Positions 41,215 through 50,185 of a stretch of DNA of 63,201 nt are shown in pieces. The position numbers and the translations under genes were made by a program. The stretch is from an uncultured Rhodospirillales bacterium (lineage in GTDB: Bacteria > Pseudomonadota > Alphaproteobacteria > Reyranellales > Reyranellaceae). Numbering within the stretch: position 1 is the first letter of the stretch; each line of letters begins with the position of its first letter. A model generated the notes under the pieces. It was not told the origin of the DNA. It was given only the letters and a program-made list of their open reading frames with translations, and searched no databases. Where the stretch lies: contig CADECW010000006.1 of assembly GCA_902825855.1 (NCBI GenBank), positions 1 through 63,201 on the forward strand, given 5' to 3'.

Positions 41215-42900
41215 CTAGACCGAAGGCGCCGGCTGTCCGGTCGTCGGCTCGGGCGCCGTCCTGAGCCGCGTGTCGGCGAGCTCGCCGGCCGCCTCGAGGA
41301 TCGGATAGGCGACCGATGCCAGATGGCCGTTGATGCGCTTCAGGTCCCGGATCACGTCCATGTGGATCGAGCTCGTCTCTATCGATTCCGGCCGGCCCTC
41401 GCGCAGGCGGCCAAAGTGGCTGTCGGCGGTTCGTGATTCGGCCTCGCGCAGGGCCGCCTTCTCGGCCACCAGGCGGCGCGCCAGCGTGATGTCGCGAGTC
41501 GTGAAGACGTTCAGCGCCAGCCGCAGGTTGTCGAGCACGCGGCCATGGAAGGCGCGCAGCTCGGCCATGCCTTCGGTCGAGAAGGCGTAGCGGTTCTTTA
41601 TCTTCTTCGCGGCGAGCTCCATCAGGTTCTTGTCGATGATGTCGCCGATGTGCTCGAGGTTGGTCGTGAAGGTCAGGATCTCGACGTAGCGTTTGCCGTC
41701 CTCCTCGCCCAGCTCGTTGCGCGAGGTCTGCACGAGATAGAGCTTGATCGCCTCGTAGAGCTGGTCGACGGCATTATCGGCTGCCTCGATCGCCTTCATC
41801 GTCTTGGCGTCGTTGCGCTCCAGGACATCGATGGTCTGGCGTAGCATGTCGGCGACACGGTCGCCGAGGTTCAAGGTCTCTCGCAAGGCGCAGCCCAGCG
41901 CCTCGGCCGGCGAATCGAGGACATTGGGATCGAGATGGCGCGGCTTGCCAGGATCGTCAGGCACCGGCCTGTCGGGGAGCGCCTTGCGGCACGCCCAGGC
42001 GACGAGGTCGACCAGCGGCAGGAAGAGCAGCGAGGCGAGCGCATTGAAGCCGGTATGGAAGTTCACCGGCATGCGGGTGGCCGAGGCGTCCAAAAGCGCC
42101 AACCAGTCGACCAGCGGACCGAGGAAAGGCAGCAGCGCCACGCCGACGATGGCGCGCGTCATTAGGTTGGCGAGCGGCACGCGGCGGGCGGCGACATCCG
42201 CGCCCGACTGCGCCATGTAGGGCGCCAGCGCCCCGCCGATATTGGCGCCGATCACCAGCGCGAGGGCGAGCTTCGGCTCGATCAGGCCCGATCCCGCGAA
42301 CGACATCACCAGCAGCACCGTCGAAAGGCTGGAATGAACGAACCAGGTGGCGAGCGTGCCGACGACAACGGCGATCACGTACTCGTCCTGCAGGCCCTGC
42401 AGCATCGCCATGAAGGCAGGCGCGCTGCGCAAGGGCTGGGTCGCGGCGGCCAGCAGCTTCAGCGACAGCAGCATCAGGCCGAGCCCGATGGCGACGCGGC
42501 CCAGATGACGTGACTTGTCGGTGTCGCTCGACAGGAAGGCGATGACGCCGGCGCCGATCAGCAGCGGCGAGACCCATCCAAGATCGAAGGACAGGATCTG
42601 CGCGGCGATGGTGGTGCCGATATCGGCGCCCAGCATGATGGCGAAGGCGATCGACAGCGGGATCAGCCCGCGGCCGGCGAAAGAGGAGACCAGCAGCGAC
42701 GTCGCCGTGCTCGACTGCAGCAGGCCGGTGATGGCGATGCCGCCCAGAAAGGCGGTGACGCGGTTGCGCGAGCAGGCAGCAATTGCGCGTCGCAGGGCGG
42801 TGCCGAAGGCACGGGTCAGCCCCGTACGCACCATGCGCACGCCCCATAGCAGCAGCGCCACGCTGCCCAGCACGTTCAGGACGGTCTCGACGCCATGCAT
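41215..42900 (-). CDS. Na+/phosphate cotransporter with PhoU-like domain (NptA family)
   Basis: A 561-residue protein. Two inverted membrane repeats carry the QSS motifs: GLLQSSTATSLLV in repeat one and WFVHSSLSTVLLV (HSS rather than QSS) in repeat two. The cytosolic C-terminal third (about 335-540) is a helical PhoU-like domain with EAADNAVDQLYEAIK and NLEHIGDIIDKNL. It probably moves phosphate with sodium. A PHO-box-like array sits immediately upstream, which agrees with phosphate control. Confidence 0.9.
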   Translation of the reverse strand: MHGVETVLNVLGSVALLLWGVRMVRTGLTRAFGTALRRAIAACSRNRVTAFLGGIAITGLLQSSTATSLLVSSFAGRGLIPLSIAFAIMLGADIGTTIAAQILSFDLGWVSPLLIGAGVIAFLSSDTDKSRHLGRVAIGLGLMLLSLKLLAAATQPLRSAPAFMAMLQGLQDEYVIAVVVGTLATWFVHSSLSTVLLVMSFAGSGLIEPKLALALVIGANIGGALAPYMAQSGADVAARRVPLANLMTRAIVGVALLPFLGPLVDWLALLDASATRMPVNFHTGFNALASLLFLPLVDLVAWACRKALPDRPVPDDPGKPRHLDPNVLDSPAEALGCALRETLNLGDRVADMLRQTIDVLERNDAKTMKAIEAADNAVDQLYEAIKLYLVQTSRNELGEEDGKRYVEILTFTTNLEHIGDIIDKNLMELAAKKIKNRYAFSTEGMAELRAFHGRVLDNLRLALNVFTTRDITLARRLVAEKAALREAESRTADSHFGRLREGRPESIETSSIHMDVIRDLKRINGHLASVAYPILEAAGELADTRLRTAPEPTTGQPAPSV

Positions 42901-42932
42901 GATCGCAGAACCCTACGCCTCGATTCCCATCG

Positions 42933-42961
42933 ATGAAAGTTTTTTGACGTTTTTGTGACTC
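42933..42961 (-). promoter_or_regulatory. Three-unit PHO-box-like PhoB site upstream of the phosphate transporter
   Basis: On the minus strand: GAGTCAC-AAAA-ACGTCAA-AAAA-CTTTCAT, three 7-mers each separated by exactly four A residues (11-bp period). The PHO box consensus is CTGTCAT repeats at the same spacing. The array ends 32 bp before the NptA ATG. Confidence 0.65.
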
Positions 42962-42997
42962 TCGGCGGACTACGGGCCGCAGACGAACGAAAAAGGC

Positions 42998-43867
42998 TCA
43001 GACTGGCGCATGCCCCGTCGCTTCGTCCATGAAGGCTCGCACCAGTGCGACGCGGCGGCGCTCCTGCAGGCACACCGCATATTCGGCGACACTGAGGTCG
43101 GTGTCCGTGACAAGAACGGGGCGAAAGCGCCGGTCTTCACCGAGTTCGCTCTCGAACACCGCGCCGATGCCGAAGCCGGCTGCCACCGCCTCGCGCACGC
43201 CTTCGCGTGTCTGCACCTCGACGATGGCGCCGGGCCGGATGTCGGCAGCGGCCATGGCCTGCTCGACCACCTCGCGGGTAATCGAGCCGCGCTCGCGCAG
43301 CACGAGGGACTGCCCGGCCAGCGCCGAAAGGGCAGCGCGACCGCGTTTGGCAAGCGCATGTCGCGCCGGCACGAACAAGACGACACGGTCGGTGCGTAGC
43401 CGCACGGCGTGCAGCCGAGGATCCGACACGCTCTTCGCCATCACCGCAACGTCGGCCTCGTGTCGCAGCAGCCGATCCAGCACGACCGCCGAGTTGTCGA
43501 TCGCGAGCGCGAAGGTCAGGCCTTCGGCACGGTCACGCAGGGCGGCCATGATCGGCACGACATGATGAGCGGAATCGGCCGCGATCCGGAGATGCCCGCG
43601 CGTCAGGGCCTGTTCCCCTGCGAGCAGGGCACGAGCCTCGTCCTGGACCGCAAACAGCCGCGCGGTGATCCCATGCAGCTGTCGGCCGGTTTCGGTCGGC
43701 GCGACATTGCGCCCGCGACGGTCGAACAGGCGAACGCCGTAGGCCTGCTCCAGTGCCGTAACCTGGCTCGACAGATTGGGCTGGCTGAGCCCCGAGGCGC
43801 GGGCCGCGGCCGAGAAAGACCCGGATTCAGCCACCAGATGGAAAGCGCGCAGCTGCGTCGGTGTCAT
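42998..43867 (-). CDS. LysR-type regulator of the phosphonate operon (PhnR-like)
   Basis: A 289-residue LysR regulator. The start MTPTQLRAFHLVAESGSFSA at 43867 gives the standard winged helix-turn-helix (AARASGLSQPNLSSQVTALE). The frame is open further upstream into phnW on the other strand, which is a shadow. The effector domain begins near residue 90. It is divergent from phnW with a 61-bp gap, the normal layout for a LysR protein controlling the adjacent operon. The likely effector is 2-aminoethylphosphonate or a breakdown product (inference). Confidence 0.88.
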   Translation of the reverse strand: MTPTQLRAFHLVAESGSFSAAARASGLSQPNLSSQVTALEQAYGVRLFDRRGRNVAPTETGRQLHGITARLFAVQDEARALLAGEQALTRGHLRIAADSAHHVVPIMAALRDRAEGLTFALAIDNSAVVLDRLLRHEADVAVMAKSVSDPRLHAVRLRTDRVVLFVPARHALAKRGRAALSALAGQSLVLRERGSITREVVEQAMAAADIRPGAIVEVQTREGVREAVAAGFGIGAVFESELGEDRRFRPVLVTDTDLSVAEYAVCLQERRRVALVRAFMDEATGHAPV

Positions 43868-43880
43868 ATATCCAAAACCA

Positions 43881-43905
43881 ATATGAAGCATATGGATTAT
43901 ATACT
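43881..43905 (+). promoter_or_regulatory. Operator-like palindrome and -10 element between lysR and phnW
   Basis: ATATG-AAG-CATAT, a perfect inverted repeat (43881-43893), followed by TATACT (43900-43905) as a candidate -10 for phnW. No good -35 is present at 17 bp, as expected for an activator-dependent promoter. The palindrome also lies just upstream of the LysR start codon. Confidence 0.5.
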
Positions 43906-43928
43906 GGACGGATAGAGGCCGCGAGGCC

Positions 43929-45107
43929 ATGAATCGCCGCATGACCACCAAGCCTGTCTCCTTCAAGCCAGCCGCGTCCGAAACCGGCGATCCGCTGTTG
44001 CTGACGCCCGGTCCGCTCACCACCTCGGCCAGCGTCAAGCAGGCGATGGTCCACGATTGGGGCTCGCGTGACGCGGAGTTCCTGCGCATCAACCGCATGG
44101 TGCTCGACAAGATCGCCGAGCTGGCGGGAGTGCAGGGCACGCATGTCACGGTGCCGGTGCAGGGCTCGGGCACGTTTGCGGTCGAGGCGATGATCACCTC
44201 GTTCGTGCCGAAGTCCGGCAAGCTGCTGGTGCTGATCAACGGCGCCTACGGCCAGCGCGCCTTGAAGATCGGCCAGATCGCCGGCCGCGCGACGCTTTCG
44301 TTGGAGACGCCCGAGGACACGCCGCCCGACCTGGCACGACTGGACAAGATGCTGGCCGACGACAAGGCCATCAGCCATGTCTTCGCCGTCCATTGCGAGA
44401 CGACGTCGGGCATCCTCAATCCCATCGCCGAGATCGGCGAGATCGTGGCGCTTCACGGCCGCCGCCTGCTGGTCGATTCCATGAGTGCGTTCGGCGCACT
44501 CGAGATCGACGGCCGCAAGATCCGCTATGACGCGCTGGCCGCGTCGTCCAACAAGTGCCTGGAGGGCGTGCCGGGCCTCGGCTTCGTGATCTGCCGCAAC
44601 GAGGCGCTGGCTGAATGCAAGGGCAACGCCACGACCCTGGTGCTCGACCTGTTCGAGCAGGCCGAGGCTTTCGCCCGCACGGGCCAATACCGCTTCACGC
44701 CGCCGATCCATGTCATCGCGGCTCTGGGCAAAGCGATCGAAGAGCACGCGGCCGAGGGCGGTGTCGCCGGTCGTGGCAAGCGCTATCGCGAGAATGCCGG
44801 GGTGCTGATCGACGGCATGCGCGCCATGGGTTTCCGCACCCTGCTGCCGGACCGCCTACAGGCGCCGATCATCGTCACGTTTCACATGCCGACCGATCCA
44901 CGGTTCGTCTTCCAGACGTTTTATGATGCGCTGAAGGACCGCGGCTACGTCATCTATCCCGGCAAGCTCACCGTGGCGGATTCCTTCCGTATCGGCTGCA
45001 TCGGTCGGCTGTACCCGCACCACATGGAGGGCGCGCTGCGCGCGGTGCGCGAGGTGCTGGACGAGATGCGGGTCAGCAACGGCGGCCCGGCGTTGGCGGC
45101 GGAGTAG
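43929..45107 (+). CDS. phnW: 2-Aminoethylphosphonate--pyruvate transaminase
   Basis: A 392-residue class V PLP aminotransferase that converts 2-aminoethylphosphonate plus pyruvate to phosphonoacetaldehyde plus alanine. Landmarks are LLLTPGPLTTSASVKQAM at the N-terminus, the PLP Asp in LLVDSMSAFG and the Schiff-base Lys in AASSNKCLEGVPG. The next two genes encode the dehydrogenase and hydrolase that complete the PhnWYA route, which strongly supports the assignment. An ATG at 43941 is an alternative start. Confidence 0.93.
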   Translation: MNRRMTTKPVSFKPAASETGDPLLLTPGPLTTSASVKQAMVHDWGSRDAEFLRINRMVLDKIAELAGVQGTHVTVPVQGSGTFAVEAMITSFVPKSGKLLVLINGAYGQRALKIGQIAGRATLSLETPEDTPPDLARLDKMLADDKAISHVFAVHCETTSGILNPIAEIGEIVALHGRRLLVDSMSAFGALEIDGRKIRYDALAASSNKCLEGVPGLGFVICRNEALAECKGNATTLVLDLFEQAEAFARTGQYRFTPPIHVIAALGKAIEEHAAEGGVAGRGKRYRENAGVLIDGMRAMGFRTLLPDRLQAPIIVTFHMPTDPRFVFQTFYDALKDRGYVIYPGKLTVADSFRIGCIGRLYPHHMEGALRAVREVLDEMRVSNGGPALAAE

Positions 45108-45118
45108 GGGAGGTACGC

Positions 45119-46381
45119 ATGGCACCCGACAGTCTGAACACCGCCGGTGGTGGTATCACCGTCAATGGTCGTAACTACCGCCTGCCGCGGCAGCCCACCG
45201 TGGTGGTCTGCGTCGACGGCTCGGAGCCGGGTTACATCGAGCGCGCCGTCGAAGCGGGCCGCGCGCCATGGTTCGGCAAGGTGCTGACCGAGGGCACGAA
45301 CCTTCTGGCCGACTGCGTCGTGCCGAGTTTCACCAACCCCAACAACCTCTCGATCGTCACCGGGCGGCCGCCGGCCGAGCACGGCATCTGCGGCAACTAC
45401 TTCCTCGATCCCGACAGCGGGAAAGAGGTGATGATGAACGATCCGAAATTCCTGCGCATCGAGACGCTGTTCCCGTCGTTCCAGCGTGCCGGCTGCCGCA
45501 TTGCCGTCGTCACCGCCAAGGACAAGCTGCGCGGCCTTTTGGGCAAGGGGCTGGAGCTGGGAGAGGGCAAGGCCTGCAGCTTCTCCTCCGAGAAGTCCGA
45601 CCAGGCGACGCTCGGTGAAAACGGCATCGACAAGGTGAACGAACTGGTCGGCATGCCGGTGCCGGATGTCTACAGCGCCGGCCTCTCGGAGTTCGTCTTC
45701 GCCGCCGGCGTGAAGATCATGGAACGCGACCGGCCGCAGATCATGTACCTGTCGACCACCGACTACATCCAGCACAAGCACGCGCCCGGCACGCCGGTCG
45801 CCAATGACTTCTACGCCATGATGGACGGCTACATGGCCAGGCTCGACGCCATGGGCTGCACCATCGTGCTTACTGCCGACCACGGCATGAACGCCAAGTT
45901 CGGCGCCGACGGCCAGCCTGACGTCATCTACCTGCAGGATGTATTCGACGGATGGCTGGGCAAGGACAAGGCGCGGGTCATCATGCCCATCACCGATCCC
46001 TACGTCGTACATCACGGTGCGCTGGGTTCCTTCGCCGTCGTCTATCTGCCGGCCGAGGCGACGCCCGATGCGATGGCCGCCAGGGTCAAGGCCCTGCCCG
46101 GCATCGAGGCTGCGCTCTCCAGGCAGGAAGCCGCGGCGCGCTTCGAGTTGCCCCCCGATCGCCTGGGCGACCTCATCGTCGTGTCCAGCAAGCACAAGGT
46201 GCTGGGCACCTCGGGCTCGCGCCACGACCTGTCGGGCCTCACCGAGCCCTTGCGCAGCCACGGCGGCATCTCCGAGCAAAAGGTGCCGCTGCTCTGCAAC
46301 CGCAAGCTCTCGGTCGAGGCGGCGTCCCGCCACTGGCGCAACTTCGACGCCTTCGACCTCGCGCTCAACCTCGTCGCCTGA
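45119..46381 (+). CDS. phnA: Phosphonoacetate hydrolase
   Basis: A 420-residue alkaline-phosphatase-superfamily metalloenzyme that cleaves phosphonoacetate to acetate and phosphate. The first metal Asp is in [12 protein letters not shown], the nucleophilic Thr is in [14 protein letters not shown], and other ligands lie in [12 protein letters not shown] and [11 protein letters not shown]. It starts 11 bp after phnW. It releases phosphate as the last step of the pathway. Not related to E. coli YjdM, also once called PhnA. Confidence 0.93.
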   Translation: MAPDSLNTAGGGITVNGRNYRLPRQPTVVVCVDGSEPGYIERAVEAGRAPWFGKVLTEGTNLLADCVVPSFTNPNNLSIVTGRPPAEHGICGNYFLDPDSGKEVMMNDPKFLRIETLFPSFQRAGCRIAVVTAKDKLRGLLGKGLELGEGKACSFSSEKSDQATLGENGIDKVNELVGMPVPDVYSAGLSEFVFAAGVKIMERDRPQIMYLSTTDYIQHKHAPGTPVANDFYAMMDGYMARLDAMGCTIVLTADHGMNAKFGADGQPDVIYLQDVFDGWLGKDKARVIMPITDPYVVHHGALGSFAVVYLPAEATPDAMAARVKALPGIEAALSRQEAAARFELPPDRLGDLIVVSSKHKVLGTSGSRHDLSGLTEPLRSHGGISEQKVPLLCNRKLSVEAASRHWRNFDAFDLALNLVA

Positions 46382-46391
46382 GGAGGACAGC

Positions 46392-47840
46392 ATGGACACG
46401 ATGATCCGGGGCGACGTCCGGCACGAGATGCTGCGTATCGCCGGCAAGAAGGTCGAAACCAAAGCGCGCCTGGAAGTGCGCTTCCCGTGGGATGACCGGC
46501 TGGTCGGCAGCGTGCCCCGCGCAACGCCCGAATTGGTCGCCGAGGCCTTCCGCATCGCCCATGCCTACAAGCCCAGGCTGACGCGCTATCAACGCCAGCA
46601 GATCCTGCTCAAGACCGCGGAGCTGCTGGTCGCGCGCAAGGAAGAGCTGTCGCGCCTGATCACGCTCGAATCGGGTCTGTGCCTCAAGGACTCGCTCTAC
46701 GAGGTCGGTCGTGCGTTCGACGTCTTCACCTTCGCCGGCCAGCTCTGCCTGCTCGACGACGGCCAGACCTTCTCCTGCGATCTCACTCCGCACGGCAAGT
46801 CGCGAAAGATCTTCACCTTGCGCCAGCCGCTCAACGCGATCTCGGCCATCACGCCGTTCAACCATCCGCTGAACATGGTGGCGCACAAGCTGGCACCGGC
46901 CTTCGCCACCAACAACTGCGTGGTGTTGAAACCGACCGAGCTGACGCCGCTCACCGCGCTGTTCCTCGCCGACACTCTCTACGAGGCGGGCCTGCCGCCT
47001 GACATGCTGTCGGTCATCACCGGCAATCCATCGGATATCGGCGACGCCATGATCACCGATCCGCATGCCGACCTGGTGACTTTCACGGGCTCGGTACGCG
47101 TCGGCAAGCACATCGCCGCCACTGCGGGCTACAAGCGGCTCGTGCTGGAACTGGGCGGCAACGATCCGCTGATCGTCATGGAGGATGCCGATCTCGACAA
47201 GGCGGCCGAGCTCGCCGTCGCCGGCGCCACCAAGAACTCCGGCCAGCGCTGCACCGCCGTGAAGCGCATCATCGTGGTCGACAGCGTGGCCGACGCCTTC
47301 GTCGAGCGCGTGCTGGCCCGGGCGAGGAAGCTCAAGGCCGGCGACCCGCTCGATCCAGAGACCGACGTCGGCACCGTGATCCACGAACGCGCCGCCACGC
47401 TGTTCCAGAACCGCGTCAGCGAGGCCGTGGCGAAGCACGGAGCGAAGCTGCTGCACGGCAACGACCGCCGCGGTGCGCTGTTTCCGCCGACCGTCGTCGA
47501 CCACGTCGACCCGGCCTGCGAGCTGGTGCGCGAGGAGACGTTCGGTCCGGCCATCCCGGTCATCCGCGTGAAGGACATCGACCATGCGATCAAGGTGTCC
47601 AACGGCACGGCCTACGGCCTGTCGTCGGGAGTCTGCACCGATCGCCTGGACTACATCACCCGCTTTGTCGACGAACTGCAGGTCGGCACCGTCAATGTCT
47701 GGGAAGTCCCTGGCTATCGCATAGAGATGTCGCCTTTCGGCGGCATCAAGGATTCCGGGCTGGGCTACAAGGAAGGGGTCCTTGAAGCCATGAAGAGCTT
47801 CACCAATGTAAAGACCTGGTCGCTGCCCTGGCCGGGGTAG
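46392..47840 (+). CDS. phnY: Phosphonoacetaldehyde dehydrogenase
   Basis: A 482-residue NAD-dependent aldehyde dehydrogenase that oxidises phosphonoacetaldehyde to phosphonoacetate, linking PhnW to PhnA. The ATG at 46392 has AGGAGG five bases upstream; the longer frame is phnA read out of phase. Catalytic residues are the Glu in LELGGND and the Cys in [22 protein letters not shown] is the cofactor loop, and the C-terminal [13 protein letters not shown] is canonical. Confidence 0.92.
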   Translation: MDTMIRGDVRHEMLRIAGKKVETKARLEVRFPWDDRLVGSVPRATPELVAEAFRIAHAYKPRLTRYQRQQILLKTAELLVARKEELSRLITLESGLCLKDSLYEVGRAFDVFTFAGQLCLLDDGQTFSCDLTPHGKSRKIFTLRQPLNAISAITPFNHPLNMVAHKLAPAFATNNCVVLKPTELTPLTALFLADTLYEAGLPPDMLSVITGNPSDIGDAMITDPHADLVTFTGSVRVGKHIAATAGYKRLVLELGGNDPLIVMEDADLDKAAELAVAGATKNSGQRCTAVKRIIVVDSVADAFVERVLARARKLKAGDPLDPETDVGTVIHERAATLFQNRVSEAVAKHGAKLLHGNDRRGALFPPTVVDHVDPACELVREETFGPAIPVIRVKDIDHAIKVSNGTAYGLSSGVCTDRLDYITRFVDELQVGTVNVWEVPGYRIEMSPFGGIKDSGLGYKEGVLEAMKSFTNVKTWSLPWPG

Positions 47841-47873
47841 CTGACAGCATTGCTGTCATTCCAGGGAGGAAAC

Positions 47874-48230
47874 ATGGCCGCGCAGAGCTTCACCGGCGGG
47901 TGCCACTGTGGCGCCATCGCCTATACGGTCGAGGTCGACACCGATCAGGCGCTGAAATGCAACTGCTCGATCTGCACCAAGCTCGGTGCCGTCTGGGCCT
48001 TCGCTCCCCAGGCACAGTTCAAGCTCACCAAGGGCGCCGACAAGCAGGGCGACTATCTCTTCAACAAGAAGACGCTGCATCACCGCTTCTGCACGTCCTG
48101 TGGCATCGAAAGCTACGCCAACGGCACCGGCCCCGACGGCTCGCCGATGGTCGGTATCAACCTGCGCTGCCTGGAGGGCGTCGACGTCGACAAGCTCAAG
48201 CCTCGTGCATGGGACGGCCGCAGCAAGTAG
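47874..48230 (+). CDS. GFA/CENP-V family zinc protein
   Basis: A 118-residue protein of the glutathione-dependent formaldehyde-activating (GFA) family. All zinc motifs are present: GGCHCGAI, CNCSICTK and FCTSCGIESYA. The founding member was described as condensing formaldehyde with glutathione, although that activity is disputed. The start ATG at 47874 has GGGAGGA upstream. Being the fourth gene of the phosphonate operon is unusual and may indicate that formaldehyde arises in the pathway (inference). Confidence 0.85.
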   Translation: MAAQSFTGGCHCGAIAYTVEVDTDQALKCNCSICTKLGAVWAFAPQAQFKLTKGADKQGDYLFNKKTLHHRFCTSCGIESYANGTGPDGSPMVGINLRCLEGVDVDKLKPRAWDGRSK

Positions 48231-48259
48231 ATTGATCTCCTGAAAAGGGAGGATTCGTC

Positions 48260-49237
48260 ATGTCATCGCTGTCTCGCCGCCGCCTGCTGGCAACGACCGT
48301 TGTCGGACTGGCCGCGCCGACCGTTGCGCGCGCCCAGGCCTGGCCCGCCAAGCAGATCCGCATGATCGCGCCCTATCCGCCGGGCGGCGGCGTTGATACG
48401 GTGTCGCGCGCCTTCTCGGAGAAGATGTCGCCCAAGCTCGGGCAGACCATCGTTGTCGACAACCAGCCTGGCGCCGGCGCCACGATCGGGGCGGCGGCGT
48501 TGCAGAGAAGCCCGGCCGACGGCTACACGCTGATGGTGGGCAGCATGGTCGACTATTCGATCGCGCCGTACTTCCACCAGAACCTCAGCTTCGACATGGC
48601 CAAGGACTTCGTGCCGATCCTCGAGATCGGCAACGGCACGATCGGCGTGCTGGTGACACCGAGCCTGCCGGTCAACAATGTCCAGGAGCTCATCGCCTAC
48701 GCCAAATCCAAGCCGGGGCAGCTCTCGTACGCCTCGTCGGGCTTTGGCGGCCTGATCCATCTCAACTACGAGATGCTGAAGCAGATGACGGGGGCGGAGA
48801 TGACGCATGTGCCCTACAAGGGCACCAGCTTCTTCCAGGCCGATCTCTACGAGAACCGGGTGCAGGTCTCGATCGACAACGTGCTCGCTCACCTGCCGCA
48901 CATCGCCGCCGGCAAGGTCCGTTGTCTCGCCGTCACCAGCAAGGCGCGCTCGCCGCTCCTGCCCGATGCGCCGACCATGGCGGAGGCCGGCGTGGCGGGC
49001 TTCGAGTCGGCTACCAACTACACGCTGTTCGCGCCCAAGGCGGTGTCGGCCGACATCGTCAAGAAGCTGAACGCGACAGGCAACGAGGTCGTCAGCGACG
49101 CCGACTTCCGCGAGCGCATGCTGAAGCTCGGCATCGTGCCGGTCGGCGGCCCGCAGGATGAGGTGCAGGCCAAGATGCCGAGCGAGATGAAGCGCTGGGC
49201 CGACGTCATCCAGAAGGGCAACATCAAGCCCAGCTAG
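48260..49237 (+). CDS. TctC/Bug-family periplasmic binding protein, copy 1
   Basis: A 325-residue tripartite-tricarboxylate-transporter-type solute-binding protein. The signal peptide has RRR and a hydrophobic core ending TVARAQA. Family landmarks are RMIAPYPPGGGVDTVSR and VDNQPGAGATIGAAAL. No tctA or tctB membrane gene is nearby, so it is an orphan receptor, common in such genomes. It follows the GFA gene by 29 bp in the phosphonate operon. Confidence 0.9.
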   Translation: MSSLSRRRLLATTVVGLAAPTVARAQAWPAKQIRMIAPYPPGGGVDTVSRAFSEKMSPKLGQTIVVDNQPGAGATIGAAALQRSPADGYTLMVGSMVDYSIAPYFHQNLSFDMAKDFVPILEIGNGTIGVLVTPSLPVNNVQELIAYAKSKPGQLSYASSGFGGLIHLNYEMLKQMTGAEMTHVPYKGTSFFQADLYENRVQVSIDNVLAHLPHIAAGKVRCLAVTSKARSPLLPDAPTMAEAGVAGFESATNYTLFAPKAVSADIVKKLNATGNEVVSDADFRERMLKLGIVPVGGPQDEVQAKMPSEMKRWADVIQKGNIKPS

Positions 49238-49334
49238 GGCGACGCATGAGCGATGATCGGGTTATTCCTCGTTGTGCGAAGGGTGCTCCTGGCGACAGAC
49301 TTGCCGGGCGTTTTTCAAGTGAAGGAAGCCAGCC

Positions 49335-50159
49335 ATGACCGTCAGCCAGGCCGACAAGGCCAGGAAGTTCCGCGCCCTGCACGAAGCACCAGGTTCGTTC
49401 GTCGTCCCCAACCCGTGGGACGGCGGCTCGGCGCGCATGCTCGCCGGGTTGGGCTTCGAGGCGCTGGCCACGTCGAGCGGCGCCAAGGCGGGCGTGCTCG
49501 GCAAGCGCGACGGCAAGGTCACGCGTGAGGAGGCGCTGGCCAACGCCAAGCTGATCGTCGACTCCTGCGATCTGCCTGTCGCCGCCGATCTCGAGAAGGG
49601 ATTCGGGGACGGACCGGAAGCGGCTGCCGAGACCATCCGGCAGGCGGCCGGCGTTGGCCTGGTCGGCGGCTCGATCGAGGATGCCTCGGGCGACAAGGAC
49701 AAGCCGCTGTACGAGATCGAGGCTGCTGCGGCGCGCGTCGCGGCTGCCGTGAAGGCGGCGCGGGCCTTGCCGTTTCCATTCACGCTGACCGCGCGCGCCG
49801 AAGGGTTCCTGCGCGGCCGTGCGGATCTCGACGATGTAATCAAGCGCCTGAAGGCGTACGAGGCAGCCGGCGCCGACGTGCTGTTCGCGCCCGGCCTGCC
49901 CGATATCGAGGCGGTGAAGAAGGTCTGCAGCTCGATCGGCAAGCCGTTCAACTTCATGGTGGGCATCAAAGGCCGTTCGTTCAGCCGCGCCGACCTCGAG
50001 GCTGCCGGCGTGAAGCGCATCAGCCTTGCCACCTCGCTCTACCGCGCGGCGATGACCGGCCTGCTGGTCGCGGCCAAGGAGGTCAAGGAAAAGGGCACCT
50101 TCACTTATCTCGACACGTCGATCCCGACTCCCGAGCTCAATGCTTTCATGAAGGAGTAG
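49335..50159 (+). CDS. Isocitrate lyase/PEP mutase family protein
   Basis: A 274-residue TIM-barrel protein. The Mg-binding part reads PVAADLEKGFGDG, and the following VGGSIEDASGD and LTARAEGFL are typical of a large uncharacterised subgroup. The KKCGH catalytic Cys of isocitrate lyase is missing (GKRDGKVTREE stands there), as is the EDK-x-x-x-K-x-N-S motif of PEP mutase. It could cleave or decarboxylate a small 2-hydroxy or 2-oxo acid. Its place behind phnWAY is suggestive because the superfamily includes phosphonopyruvate enzymes, but that is context only. Confidence 0.8.
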   Translation: MTVSQADKARKFRALHEAPGSFVVPNPWDGGSARMLAGLGFEALATSSGAKAGVLGKRDGKVTREEALANAKLIVDSCDLPVAADLEKGFGDGPEAAAETIRQAAGVGLVGGSIEDASGDKDKPLYEIEAAAARVAAAVKAARALPFPFTLTARAEGFLRGRADLDDVIKRLKAYEAAGADVLFAPGLPDIEAVKKVCSSIGKPFNFMVGIKGRSFSRADLEAAGVKRISLATSLYRAAMTGLLVAAKEVKEKGTFTYLDTSIPTPELNAFMKE

Positions 50160-50185
50160 TCCGGGCCGCGCGCTCGAACGCCGGG

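Noticed and set aside
43868..44239. Upstream extension of the LysR gene into phnW
   Set aside because: It is antisense to phnW, and the LysR helix-turn-helix begins at the internal Met at 43867.
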